A DNA stretch of 64,000 nucleotides from an uncultured Acidimicrobiales bacterium (GTDB taxonomy: Bacteria; Actinomycetota; Acidimicrobiia; Acidimicrobiales; SZUA-35), in the NCBI GenBank assembly GCA_938021675.1, contig CALIFY010000005.1, positions 1 through 64,000 on the forward strand. Reading direction: 5' to 3'. Under the pieces are notes generated by a model that worked only from the letters and a program-made list of their open reading frames with translations, was not told the DNA's origin and searched no databases. Positions 1 to 8,958 of the stretch are shown here, piece after piece. Numbering within the stretch: position 1 is the first letter of the stretch; each line of letters starts with the position of its first letter. Made by a program: the position numbers and the translations under genes.

Positions 1-1
1 G

Positions 2-760
2 TCATGCCAGCGGTGACCACTGTTGCTGCATGATGAGCAACTCGGAAAGAAGTTCTTCGGTCGCCGCTGCCACCGGCCCTCGGCGTTCCTGCGGATCGAG
101 TACGACTAACTCGGCGCCCGCACTGTCGACCACCGGCACCCCGGCCTCGGTACATATGAGGACAGCACCGAGGTAGTCCCAGATGCCGTGGGCTCGGTCA
201 ACGTCGACATAGCCATCGAACGAACCGGTCGCCACCGCGCACAAGTCCAGAGCCGCAGCCCCGAACGACCGGAACTGCCCCCACCCACCATGGCTTGGTG
301 GGAGCCCGGAAAAGGCGACCAACGCATCGCCAAGGGACGCACAACTCGATGGTTGAATTTCGACCTCGTCAGACTGGGCGCCCTCGCCCCGAATCGCCCT
401 GAACCGGTCACCGGTCGCCAAGTTGGCCACCAAAGCCACCGCGGGACCCTCGCTATCGACCGCGCAGAGGCTGCTGGCATACCACGGCAATGCCCGAGAC
501 CCGTTTGTCGAACCATCGACCGGGTCGACGACGACGATGATGTCTCCGTCGCCGACGAGGCCCGATTCTTCACTCAGAACCCCCATCCCCTCAGCCAACA
601 ATCGCTGGACAATAATTTCGTCGGCCACAACGTCGTGGTTGTACTGACTCTGACGGACCCCTGACGGACCCCAATCTTCAAGGTCGGAGAGTGCGCCGAC
701 CACGTCGTCTACCAATGCGTCAAAGAGATCGAGCAGCGAGTCGCCATCCACCCTCCGCAC
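2..760 (-). CDS. Inositol monophosphatase family protein
   Basis: Predicted Mg2+-dependent phosphatase of the inositol-monophosphatase/CysQ/FBPase superfamily, about 252 aa, the usual family size. Visible motifs are EES (metal ligand) around residue 65, DPVDGSTN (metal-binding motif A) around residue 80 and HGIWDYLGA (motif B, the WD pair) around residue 193. The substrate cannot be told from sequence: inositol-1-phosphate, histidinol phosphate and 3'-phosphoadenosine phosphate are all possible within the family. The reading frame stays open to 886 with an ATG at 832, but those starts would run into the divergent gene beginning at 816, and homology begins only near VDGDSLLDLF, so a GTG at 760 (or 751) is preferred. 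The gene ends just inside the left edge of the window. Confidence 0.8.
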   Translation of the reverse strand: MRRVDGDSLLDLFDALVDDVVGALSDLEDWGPSGVRQSQYNHDVVADEIIVQRLLAEGMGVLSEESGLVGDGDIIVVVDPVDGSTNGSRALPWYASSLCAVDSEGPAVALVANLATGDRFRAIRGEGAQSDEVEIQPSSCASLGDALVAFSGLPPSHGGWGQFRSFGAAALDLCAVATGSFDGYVDVDRAHGIWDYLGAVLICTEAGVPVVDSAGAELVVLDPQERRGPVAAATEELLSELLIMQQQWSPLA

Positions 761-802
761 TCTAGGGGCCAGGGTTGGAGCCGCGTCCCCGACCGGACTC
801 CC

Positions 803-808
803 TACACT
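803..808 (+). promoter_or_regulatory. Candidate -10 box (TACACT) for the gene at 816
   Basis: TACACT fits the actinobacterial -10 consensus TANNNT and ends 7 nt before the GTG at 816, with no Shine-Dalgarno sequence between. This spacing is typical of leaderless transcripts and supports the GTG start. No convincing -35 box at normal distance was seen. Confidence 0.35.
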
Positions 809-815
809 TCGGTTA

Positions 816-1379
816 GTGGCATTGATCGACATTCCGGGCTTCGTGGCGGACATCAAGGAGCATGCCACCGAGCACCAGTTCCACATTCATGACGAGCGTC
901 ACTTTGTGGAGACATACTCGATGCGTCAAGCGTGGGAGGTCGATCTCCACCCCGAACACGCCTGCGGCGGCCCTCTCGACCTTCACCTCTCGATCGACCT
1001 CGACCCTCGAACAGCGTTCAGCTTCGAAGACCAAGTCTTCGGTCTGCTCGAAGAGCAAGAACCAGATACTGGCCTGACGATTCCGCTCATGTTCACTTGG
1101 GCCCTCCCGCCGCTCAGCGACGCGCCAGACCTGCTCGTATTGGCCACCGAACTGGCCGGGGTTGGCGGAGCCGACCTTCCGCTGAGAGTCGCCGCAATCG
1201 ACTCAACCGCAGAGGTCACGGACGCTCCCGAGCGGACGCTATCGATCACCGCGTCTATAGCGCTCGGGCTCGACGATCTGTTCATGCGTCGCGAGTTTCT
1301 TTGCGACATTTTCGACCGCTGCTATGAAGTAAGCGAGTTCCTACTCGACCGCGCCCCGGTCTGGCTCGGCGACCTCTAA
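816..1379 (+). CDS. Hypothetical protein, upstream of hrpA
   Basis: A 187-residue soluble acidic protein that I do not recognise. It has no signal peptide, membrane segment or known catalytic motif. The N-terminal half carries a His-rich stretch (ATEHQFHIHDERHF) and the rest is rich in Asp, Leu and Ala. The GTG start sits 7 nt after a good -10 box. It ends 9 bp before the hrpA start, so the two are probably co-transcribed. Coding potential is supported by length, by absence of a better competing frame and by the tight junction with hrpA. Function unknown. Confidence 0.6.
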   Translation: MALIDIPGFVADIKEHATEHQFHIHDERHFVETYSMRQAWEVDLHPEHACGGPLDLHLSIDLDPRTAFSFEDQVFGLLEEQEPDTGLTIPLMFTWALPPLSDAPDLLVLATELAGVGGADLPLRVAAIDSTAEVTDAPERTLSITASIALGLDDLFMRREFLCDIFDRCYEVSEFLLDRAPVWLGDL

Positions 1380-1388
1380 CCATCCGCC

Positions 1389-4300
1389 ATGGTTACCGAT
1401 ATCGGTCTGCCGACCCTCGGCTACCCACCGGAGCTTCCGATCGTCGACCGGCGTGACGAGCTGGTCAAAGCCATTGCCGACAACCAGGTGCTCATCGTCG
1501 CCGGCGAGACGGGCTCTGGAAAGAGCACGCAACTACCAAAGATCTGCGTAGAAGCCGGCCGCGGCGTCGACAAGCTGATCGGACACACTCAGCCCCGACG
1601 CCTTGCCGCCCGGTCGATCGCGGAACGCATCGCAGCCGAAACCGAGACCGAGGTCGGGGGTGCGGTCGGCTTCGCGGTTCGATTCAACGATCGGGTCGGA
1701 TCTCAAACCCGAATTAAACTGATGACCGATGGGATCCTGCTAGCCGAGATCCAACGGGATCGCAGCCTTCGCCGCTACGACACACTGATCATCGACGAGG
1801 CGCACGAACGCAGCCTCAACATAGATTTCATCCTCGGCTACCTCCGACAACTCATCGACCGGCGACCCGACCTCCACCTCATCGTGACGTCGGCAACGAT
1901 CGATACCGATCGTTTCTCTACTCACTTCGGTGGCGCACCCATCATCGAAGTGTCAGGACGGACATACCCAGTCGACGTCCGATACCGGCCCATCGATGGC
2001 ACCGACCCCGCAGCGGGCCCCAACGAGCCTCTTAGCCAGCCGGACGCCATCGTCGACGCCGTGCGCGACCTCTCCCGAGAAGGTCCGGGTGACATGCTCG
2101 TGTTCCTCGCTGGTGAACGCGACATTCGCGAGACCGCCGATGCACTCCTCGACGCCAAATTGTCGAACACCGAAGTTTTTCCGTTGTACGCCAGGTTGTC
2201 GTCCGCTGAGCAACATCGGGTTTTCCAGGCCCACCGCGGTCGGCGAATCGTTCTCGCTACCAATGTGGCGGAGACATCCGTGACAGTCCCTGGCATCCGA
2301 TACGTCATCGATCCGGGCAACGCCCGCATCTCTCGCTACAACCTTCGAACCAAAGTGCAGCGGCTCCCTATCGAACCGGTCTCCCAAGCATCGGCGGACC
2401 AGCGGGCAGGACGATGTGGCCGCGTTGGCCCAGGTATCTGCCTCCGTCTGTACGCAGAAGATGACTACAACGCGAGGCCAGAGTTCACCGAGCCGGAGAT
2501 TCGACGCACGAACCTTGCATCGGTCATTCTCCAGATGGCGTCGCTTGGCCTTGGCGACATTTCATCTTTCCCGTTCGTTGAGCCGCCCGATGACCGCTCG
2601 ATCACCGACGGCATCCAACTCCTCGAGGAACTCGATGCGCTCGACCCTGAACGTCATGGGACGAACGAGTGGCTCACCCCTATGGGGCGGGAACTGGCTC
2701 AGCTCCCGGTCGACCCTCGGTTCGGTCGAATGCTTATCGAGGCGGCCGATCACGGAGCGCTCCGGGAAGTCTCGATAATCGTTGCTGGCCTGTCGATCAT
2801 CGATCCTCGTGAACGACCAACCGACCGACAACAAGAGGCCGACGAATCTCACCGTCGGTTCGTCGACGAGCGTTCGGATTTCCTTACCTTTCTCGAACTA
2901 TGGCGCTATCTCCAGCAAGCCCGCTCCGACAATTCGAGCGGCCAGTTCCGACGGCTCTGCCGACGCGAATTCCTCAACTACAACCGAGTACGAGAATGGG
3001 AAGACGTCCATACCCAACTCCGAAAAACCACAAAGCAACTCGGATACCGAGCAAGCGGCAACGATGCCGAAGCGGACACGATCCACCGGTGTGTTCTCGC
3101 CGGGTTGTTGTCTCACATTGGGATGAAGGAACCCGACCGCAAGGGTCGGCGTAACCAACAGGGAGGCAACGGGGGGCAACGACGAAAGCAGAATCGGGCC
3201 GAGTTCGTCGGCGCTCGCAACACAAAATTTGCCGTTGCGCCCGGATCGGCCTTGGCGAAGCGGGCACCGGCCTGGATTATGGCTGCCGAGCTTGTCGAGA
3301 CCAACCGAATGTGGGCCCGGTCAGCAGGGCCAATCGACCCCAGCTGGGCCGAAGACCTCGGCCACTACCTGGTAAAACGAAGCTACGGCGAGCCGACATG
3401 GGACGGCGTTAACGGGGTGGCCCGCACGACGGAACGAGTCACTTTGTACGGGCTACCACTGGTCGAAGGCCGGAAGATCAACGTAGGTCGTGTCGATCCG
3501 GCATTGGCCAGAGAACTGTTCATCCACCACGCCCTGGTCGAAGGAGACTGGGATGCCAGTCACGCCTTCATCGAGCACAACCGGACCGTGGTGGACGACG
3601 TTGAAGAGTTGCAACGACGAACGAGACGACGTGACCTGCTGGCCGACCATCAGATTCGTCACGACTTCTTCGACGCCCGGCTTCCAGACCATGTCCATTC
3701 CGGTCGCCACTTCGACCGATGGTGGAAAAAGGTAAAGGACGAGACCCCCGACCTGCTTTCGTTTTCGGTCGACGATTTACTCTCCTCCGAAGCCCACACG
3801 GTAGACGTGTCGCAGTTCCCCGACGTTTGGCGTCAAGGAGAACTCGAACTGGACCTGGCATACGAGTTTGATACCGACAGCCAAGTGGACGGCGTGAGCG
3901 TCCACGTGCCAGTCGAGTTGCTAAACCAACTCGATCCCCGAGGTTTCGAGTGGACGGTGCCTGGGTTCCGCTCTGAGCTGCTCAACAGCCTCATCCGATC
4001 GCTACCGAAGACCATCCGAAAACAACTGTTGCCCATAAGCGAGACGGTGGAGGCCATGGTGGCTGAACTCAACCCTCCGGACGGCATCTTGATCGAACGG
4101 CTTCGCACAGCCCTCGGGCGTCGAGCGGGCACGGTGATTCCCGCTGACGCATTCGCCATCGACCGAATCCCCCCTCACCTCCGCCCGACGTTCAGAGTCA
4201 TCAACGAACGATTCGAAGTGTTGGCTGAGGGCAAAGACCTTGGCGCTCTCGCCAAGTTGATGTCGACCCAAGTACGGGCCGCGTTATCAGAAGTTGCGTC

Positions 4301-5180
4301 GTCGACCAGCTTGGAACGCACGGGGCTGCGAACGTGGGAGGTCGACGAGATTCCGATGGTCGTCGACACACCCGGACCGTCTCACACCGTGCGGGCCTAT
4401 CCATCGTTGGTCGACGAGGAACAGTCGGTTGCCATACGGCTCCATCCGACCGAGGAAGAACAAGCCGACGCCATGTGGCTCGGCACTCGACGACTGATCC
4501 GGCTCCAACTCCCGAACCCGGTACGCCAGCTCGACGAGTTGCTCGACGACAGGACAAAGCTGCAGCTCGCGACGGCTCCTGTCCAATCGAAGGCTCAGTG
4601 GTACAACGACGGGATCGACTGCGCCATCGACGAGGCCATCGCCCAAGTGGGCGGGCCGGCTTGGACCCGACGCGATTTCGAGCGGTTACTCGAACAGGCG
4701 ACCACCGAAGTGCCCGTCAACCTGGCTCGGTTGGCTGAACTCATCACGGAACTGGTCCGTTCAATAACGACGATCGGAGCGCGGCTGAAGCCGACCGGTT
4801 CAACCGGAATCGATGCGTCGGTCCGCGATATCCAGGCCCATCTCGACCGTTTGGCATACCCCGGGTTCCTGGCCGGTGTTGGATTCGACCGTGTCGCTGA
4901 CGTCGCCCGCTACCTGGAAGCCATCGTCGTCCGTGTAGGGCAGTTGGCCGAACACCCCAGCCGCGACCTCACAGCCGCAGTTGCTTGCGTTGAGGTAGAG
5001 CAGCAACACGCCCGTCTCGTGGCCAAACTCGGCCTGACCCCTCAGCTAGAAGCGGTGACCTGGCAGCTCGAAGAACTCCGGGTGAATCAGTTTGCTCTGC
5101 ATCTTCGGGGAACAGGCAAAGTCAGCACCACCCGGATCGGGCGCAAACTGGCTGAGATCGAGAGAACGGCGACCAGCTGA
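1389..5180 (+). CDS. hrpA: ATP-dependent RNA helicase HrpA
   Basis: Large DEAH-box RNA helicase of 1263 aa, close to the about 1300 aa of E. coli HrpA, which acts on mRNA and stalled ribosomes. Motifs in order: Walker A GETGSGKSTQLP near residue 37, QPRRLAA (Ia), DEAHERS (motif II) near 136, SATID (III), LATNVAETSVTVPG (V) and QRAGRCGR (VI). These are followed by the helicase-associated region and the long C-terminal HrpA-specific domain (DUF3418-like). The start MVTDIG lies 9 bp after the preceding gene. The catalytic motifs are intact and I saw no frameshift. Confidence 0.95.
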   Translation: MVTDIGLPTLGYPPELPIVDRRDELVKAIADNQVLIVAGETGSGKSTQLPKICVEAGRGVDKLIGHTQPRRLAARSIAERIAAETETEVGGAVGFAVRFNDRVGSQTRIKLMTDGILLAEIQRDRSLRRYDTLIIDEAHERSLNIDFILGYLRQLIDRRPDLHLIVTSATIDTDRFSTHFGGAPIIEVSGRTYPVDVRYRPIDGTDPAAGPNEPLSQPDAIVDAVRDLSREGPGDMLVFLAGERDIRETADALLDAKLSNTEVFPLYARLSSAEQHRVFQAHRGRRIVLATNVAETSVTVPGIRYVIDPGNARISRYNLRTKVQRLPIEPVSQASADQRAGRCGRVGPGICLRLYAEDDYNARPEFTEPEIRRTNLASVILQMASLGLGDISSFPFVEPPDDRSITDGIQLLEELDALDPERHGTNEWLTPMGRELAQLPVDPRFGRMLIEAADHGALREVSIIVAGLSIIDPRERPTDRQQEADESHRRFVDERSDFLTFLELWRYLQQARSDNSSGQFRRLCRREFLNYNRVREWEDVHTQLRKTTKQLGYRASGNDAEADTIHRCVLAGLLSHIGMKEPDRKGRRNQQGGNGGQRRKQNRAEFVGARNTKFAVAPGSALAKRAPAWIMAAELVETNRMWARSAGPIDPSWAEDLGHYLVKRSYGEPTWDGVNGVARTTERVTLYGLPLVEGRKINVGRVDPALARELFIHHALVEGDWDASHAFIEHNRTVVDDVEELQRRTRRRDLLADHQIRHDFFDARLPDHVHSGRHFDRWWKKVKDETPDLLSFSVDDLLSSEAHTVDVSQFPDVWRQGELELDLAYEFDTDSQVDGVSVHVPVELLNQLDPRGFEWTVPGFRSELLNSLIRSLPKTIRKQLLPISETVEAMVAELNPPDGILIERLRTALGRRAGTVIPADAFAIDRIPPHLRPTFRVINERFEVLAEGKDLGALAKLMSTQVRAALSEVASSTSLERTGLRTWEVDEIPMVVDTPGPSHTVRAYPSLVDEEQSVAIRLHPTEEEQADAMWLGTRRLIRLQLPNPVRQLDELLDDRTKLQLATAPVQSKAQWYNDGIDCAIDEAIAQVGGPAWTRRDFERLLEQATTEVPVNLARLAELITELVRSITTIGARLKPTGSTGIDASVRDIQAHLDRLAYPGFLAGVGFDRVADVARYLEAIVVRVGQLAEHPSRDLTAAVACVEVEQQHARLVAKLGLTPQLEAVTWQLEELRVNQFALHLRGTGKVSTTRIGRKLAEIERTATS

Positions 5181-5228
5181 CGTTGACACTGGAGCGGCGC
5201 CGGCACCCCAGCGCAGGAAACGGAACGT

Positions 5229-5531
5229 TCAGTCGATTTGGAGACGGGCGAAGAGTTCGACTTTCGCCTCTTCGAAGTCCTCCTGGCTGATACTGCCAGC
5301 CTCGCGGCGCTTGTGAAGGTCTTCGATGAGCTTGAGCAGCTCTTCTGGCGAAGGCTCACCTTCACCGGCCACCATCGTCACCGCATCGGCGTTGTCGAGC
5401 TCGGTGTCGGCCCCCTCTTCGCCCTCTACGGCAGCACGTCGCTGCTGACGGTTGGCCCGCTTCATTGCGGCCCGTTCCTTCTTGGCTTTGTCCCGCTGTA
5501 GTTTGGCGAAGCTCGATCGTTGTTTGGCCAT
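5229..5531 (-). CDS. Small protein with basic coiled N-terminus and SHOCT-like C-terminus
   Basis: A protein of about 100 aa in two parts. The first 45 residues are very basic (AKQRSSFAKLQRDKAKKERA) and probably helical. After an acidic linker, the last 30 residues (LIEDLHKRREAGSISQEDFEE) match the short SHOCT pattern, a small oligomerisation or nucleic-acid-linked motif: Leu-rich helix, G-x-I/L-[ST]-x-E/D-E-F-E-x-x-K. The ATG at 5531 is preferred over one 9 codons earlier because GGAG lies 6 nt upstream of it. Precise function is unknown. Confidence 0.65.
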   Translation of the reverse strand: MAKQRSSFAKLQRDKAKKERAAMKRANRQQRRAAVEGEEGADTELDNADAVTMVAGEGEPSPEELLKLIEDLHKRREAGSISQEDFEEAKVELFARLQID

Positions 5532-5688
5532 GGCGAGCTCCTCAGTCAGACGAATCACATCTGCCGTCGCATCCGGCAGGCGGTCACTTAGGGTAGAGGG
5601 CTCTCCGAAGATTGCTACCTAACGTGACGGAATTGGCCCCAGATCTAGGGGATTTCACGAGAAGAAAACAACTTGGGGGCAAAAACAC

Positions 5689-7041
5689 CTATTCTCCTCG
5701 GAGTGGGATGAGAATCCCGTCAGCCGTCAACGAGCTAAGTGCCTCGGCCAACGCATCGACGAAACCGGCTCGTTGCTCAGCGGTCACGGCCAGCGACAAA
5801 GAGACAAATCCGCGCCGAGCGATGTAGTACCCGCGGTCGAGGAGCCGGTGAAACAGCAGCTCCCCGACCCGAGCGTCGACGCCAGCGAGATCGTGTGGTG
5901 CGGCGATGGGGCCGAGCGCGCCATGGATGGTCAACATCGAGCCCCACCCGGTCGCCATCATCGACAGTGGAGCGAGCTGCTCGTTTAGCCGAGCCCGGAA
6001 CGCCTCGCCATCGTCGAAGAGCCGGTCGAGGCGGTCGGCATCGAGTAACTGGGCGCAGGCCGCTATGCCCGCTGACATAGTCACAACGTTGTTGTTGAAC
6101 GTGCCGCCATGGGTCAGGGTGCCACCGCGAGCCGGGTCGAAAGCCGACATCAAGTCGGCCGATCCGCCGAACGCTCCGAAGGTCATTCCGCCGGCCAGGT
6201 ACTTCCCGAGGGTGGTCAGGTCCGGATCGAGTCCAAGTCGCTCCTGGGCACCGCCAGCAGACATGCGTGAGGTCATCACTTCGTCGAAGACCACTAGAAC
6301 GCCCGCAGCCCGACACCGTCGCAGCAGAAGCATCAAGAAATCCGATCGAGCGGGGATACACCCTCCCGCCCCGAGCATCGGTTCGACGACCGCGCAGGCG
6401 ATCTGCGGTCCGTGTTCGTTTAACGCCGCGGCCACAGACCCCAGATCGTTGTATCGGCAGCGAACGTAGTCGAAAGGTGCCTGGAGTGGGCTGCCTCCCG
6501 GACCGAAATGGAGGAGCCCGCCGTGGTATCCGCCATCGAAAACGAGCACCTTCTGCCGCCCGGTTTGGTGTCGGGCCAGGGAGATGGCCATCAAATTTGC
6601 TTCGGTTCCCGAGTTGGTAAACCGGATTTGGTCAACCGAAGGAAACCGTTGGCACAGCAGCTCAGCCAGTTCGTGTTCGGCATTGCTGAGGGCGCCAAGC
6701 GACCAACCACGGTCAAGGGCATCGACGACGGCCCGGCGGATGGCCGGCGGATTGTGCCCAAGTAGGGCGGCGGTGTAGTCCCCGAGAAAGTCCGTATACG
6801 TCAGGCCGTCGACATCGACCAGTTGGGCACCGTCTGCCGAAGCCACTCGGAACGGGAATGGATCGATGTCGAGAACCGAACGGGTCGAGCCTCCCGGCAG
6901 TACCCGACCGGCGACCTCCGCTTGCTTGGCACTTCGCGGCCGTTGTTGCCGGTAGCTGTGGTGAGCGGCGGTCACCGCCTCGTCCGCTGCCACACCATCG
7001 AGGTGGGCGAACCGTACAGAGGATTCTGGCGACTCGGTCAT
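5689..7041 (-). CDS. Glutamate-1-semialdehyde aminomutase-like class III aminotransferase
   Basis: PLP-dependent class III aminotransferase of about 450 aa, of the HemL type. Evidence: LPGGSTRSVLDIDPFPF near the N-terminus, FTNSGTEANLMAISLAR (cofactor phosphate region), VFDEVMTSR (PLP-ring Asp) and TLGKYLAGGM with the Schiff-base lysine near residue 279. HemL makes 5-aminolevulinate, but many secondary homologues act on other amino compounds, and no other haem genes are nearby, so the role in tetrapyrrole synthesis is open. The frame extends upstream to 7152, but the ATG at 7041 (MTESPESS) starts at the family boundary and leaves a promoter-sized gap to the divergent P450. Confidence 0.8.
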   Translation of the reverse strand: MTESPESSVRFAHLDGVAADEAVTAAHHSYRQQRPRSAKQAEVAGRVLPGGSTRSVLDIDPFPFRVASADGAQLVDVDGLTYTDFLGDYTAALLGHNPPAIRRAVVDALDRGWSLGALSNAEHELAELLCQRFPSVDQIRFTNSGTEANLMAISLARHQTGRQKVLVFDGGYHGGLLHFGPGGSPLQAPFDYVRCRYNDLGSVAAALNEHGPQIACAVVEPMLGAGGCIPARSDFLMLLLRRCRAAGVLVVFDEVMTSRMSAGGAQERLGLDPDLTTLGKYLAGGMTFGAFGGSADLMSAFDPARGGTLTHGGTFNNNVVTMSAGIAACAQLLDADRLDRLFDDGEAFRARLNEQLAPLSMMATGWGSMLTIHGALGPIAAPHDLAGVDARVGELLFHRLLDRGYYIARRGFVSLSLAVTAEQRAGFVDALAEALSSLTADGILIPLRGE

Positions 7042-7162
7042 GGCCAGAGTCTGCCAGCCGAAGGAGGCCGTAGCGAACCGTTCGAATGTGGACTCGCCTG
7101 CCCCATACTCACCGTCTGGTCTGTACCTCAGGGCGGAACTAGCCTCGCTCATTCTGGTCGGT

Positions 7163-7168
7163 TACTGT
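7163..7168 (+). promoter_or_regulatory. Candidate -10 box (TACTGT) for the P450 at 7175
   Basis: TACTGT ends 6 nt before the ATG at 7175 with no ribosome-binding site between, a leaderless arrangement. It supports the internal ATG at 7175 over the longer open frame that begins at 7040. Confidence 0.35.
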
Positions 7169-7174
7169 CCGTTG

Positions 7175-8437
7175 ATGAGCGACGTTACGACCGAGCTGCC
7201 GAATCCGATCGTGCCTGAATTCTGGGTCCGCTCAAGCGACGCCGTTGAACGTGACCTGACCGCCCTCCGCGACGCGGGAGGGGTCACGTTTCATCCAGAG
7301 CCAGAGGTTCCTCTAGAAATTCCGCTTCCTCAAGGCGTCGGAAGTTGGGTGTTGACCAATCACGCTGACATCTTGCATGTGTCAAAACACCCCGAGATAT
7401 TTAGCTCGGCCGACGGCGTCACAATCGCCGACACGCCACCGGAGTTCCGGGAGTTCTTCGGATCGATGATCGCTATGGACGACCCCCGCCATGCCCGGTT
7501 GCGTCGAATCGTCTCGGCCGGTTTCACGCCCCGCATGCTCGGTCGTCTGGAAGAGTCAGTGCAGGCCACCGCCACCGAAATTATTGAAGAAATACGCCCG
7601 AAGGGCGCTGTTGATTTTGTTGTTGATGTCGCTGCCGCCCTGCCGTTGAGAATCGTCTGCAACCTGATGGGGGTTCCCGCTAGCGAGTATCAGTTCGTAT
7701 TCGATCAAACCAATGTGATCCTGGGTGTAGCAGATCCAGAGTACGTGCCGGACAATAACGACATCGTTACTGCCTTGCTTACTGCCGGCGGCAAGTTGGC
7801 CGATTTGATGGCCGAAGTGGCTGAATCCAAGAAAGGAGAAAGCGGCGAAGATCTGACCTCGAAACTAGTTAACGCCGATCTCGGAGATCACCAGCTGACG
7901 CCGGCCGACCTGGCCAGTTTTTTCATCCTGTTGGTTGTAGCCGGCAATGAAACGACCCGCAACGCCATCAGCTGGGGTCTCACATACCTCACAGAGAACC
8001 CAGACCAACGCAAGATTTGGACCGATGATTTCGAGGGTGTCGCTCCGAGCGCGGTCGAAGAGATCGTTCGACTAGCCAGTCCCGTCACGTACATGCGGCG
8101 CACGGCGACCGCAGACACCGAGATCGGTGGTCAAGTCATCGCAGCCGGCGACAAAGTTGCCATGTTCTACCTGGCTGCCAACCGCGACCCAAAGGTGTTC
8201 ACCGACCCACTCCAATTCGATGTGCTTCGAGACCCAAACCCCCACGTAGGATTCGGTGGGCCCGGCCCGCATTACTGCCTCGGGGCTCACCTGGCTCGCC
8301 GAGAAACTACTGTGCTGTTTCGCGAACTATTCCGCCGCATTCCAGACATCGAATCGACCGGACCGCCCGACTTACTTCAGAGCAGTTTTATCCACGGCAT
8401 CAAACACCTACCGGCCAGCTTCACCGCTGTCAGTTGA
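7175..8437 (+). CDS. Cytochrome P450, CYP124/CYP125/CYP142-like
   Basis: Soluble bacterial P450 of 420 aa. It shows the I-helix AGNETTR (acid-alcohol pair present), the K-helix ExxR (EIVR) and the haem loop FGGPGPHYCLGAHLARRE with the cysteine ligand. The N-terminal part (WVLTNHADILHVSKHPEIFSS) resembles actinobacterial CYP124/125/142 enzymes, which hydroxylate sterol side chains or branched lipids. The substrate here is an inference. No ferredoxin or reductase gene is adjacent. It is divergent from the HemL-like gene and convergent with the peroxiredoxin. Confidence 0.88.
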   Translation: MSDVTTELPNPIVPEFWVRSSDAVERDLTALRDAGGVTFHPEPEVPLEIPLPQGVGSWVLTNHADILHVSKHPEIFSSADGVTIADTPPEFREFFGSMIAMDDPRHARLRRIVSAGFTPRMLGRLEESVQATATEIIEEIRPKGAVDFVVDVAAALPLRIVCNLMGVPASEYQFVFDQTNVILGVADPEYVPDNNDIVTALLTAGGKLADLMAEVAESKKGESGEDLTSKLVNADLGDHQLTPADLASFFILLVVAGNETTRNAISWGLTYLTENPDQRKIWTDDFEGVAPSAVEEIVRLASPVTYMRRTATADTEIGGQVIAAGDKVAMFYLAANRDPKVFTDPLQFDVLRDPNPHVGFGGPGPHYCLGAHLARRETTVLFRELFRRIPDIESTGPPDLLQSSFIHGIKHLPASFTAVS

Positions 8438-8478
8438 ACGGCGTTCGACACGTTGGCCTCGGCGGCCCAACCGGCCTG

Positions 8479-8934
8479 CTACGCGGCTCGGCTTCGAAGG
8501 AGCGCCAATGCCTCGTCGGCATGGGATGCCATATTGGTCTCGCTGGTGTTTGCTGCCAACACGGTCGAGTCTGAACCGATCACGAACGTTGCCCGTTTGA
8601 CCGGTAGCGGCCCAAACCGCTTCACCCCAAAGATCCCGGCTACCGATTTGTCGGGATCTGAGAGCAACGGAAAGCCGAGCTCGTTCGCTTCATCGAATGC
8701 CTTTTGCCGATCTGACCGATCAGGCGACACTCCTACGATCTTGGCGTTGAGTTCTGCGAACTCGGCGCTTAGATCACGGAAGTGCTTGCTCTCAATCGTT
8801 CAACCAGGCGTCATGGCCTTTATATAGAAATAGACGACCAACGGACCGGTAGCGAGCAGCGAAGACAGCGTCACCTGGTTCCCGTGTTGATCGTCCAGCG
8901 TGAACTCTTCAACAGTATCTCCGACTTTCAGCAC
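8479..8934 (-). CDS. bcp: Bcp-type peroxiredoxin with in-frame TGA at the catalytic cysteine (candidate selenoprotein)
   Basis: Reading through one TGA (8802-8800) gives a 151-residue thiol-peroxidase of the AhpC/TSA Bcp/PrxQ type, the normal family length. The frame upstream of the TGA reads VLKVGDTVEEFTLDD and ends YFYIKAMTPG; downstream it reads TIESKHFRDLSAEF. Family members have TPGCT at this place, so the TGA replaces the peroxidatic cysteine exactly (codon 45; Cys45 in E. coli Bcp). The usual resolving-cysteine position (codon 50) is lysine, so this would be a 1-Sec enzyme. The GTG start at 8934 has AGGAG 5 nt upstream and lies 24 nt after valS. The remainder is intact with no other stop. 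The alternative is a pseudogene made by one TGC/TGT-to-TGA change. Confidence 0.75.
8749..8763 (-). promoter_or_regulatory. Hairpin downstream of the TGA codon, weak SECIS candidate
   Basis: GAGTTC-TGC-GAACTC is a perfect 6-bp inverted repeat; the RNA reads GAGUUC-GCA-GAACUC with a loop starting in G. The loop begins about 42 nt after the TGA, slightly further than bacterial SECIS loops usually lie (roughly 16-37 nt), so support is weak. No better stem was found closer by eye. Confidence 0.25.
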
Positions 8935-8958
8935 CGGTTGCTCCTCATTGCCGCAACT

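Noticed and set aside
7040-7174. Extended N-terminus of the P450 from 7040
   Set aside because: The added 45 residues lack P450 similarity, would overlap the divergent aminotransferase start, and a -10 box lies just before the internal ATG.
8479-8730. Stand-alone 83-codon protein starting at an ATG or GTG after the TGA
   Set aside because: It is only the C-terminal half of a peroxiredoxin; the frame upstream of the TGA encodes the matching N-terminal half with a proper start and ribosome-binding site.
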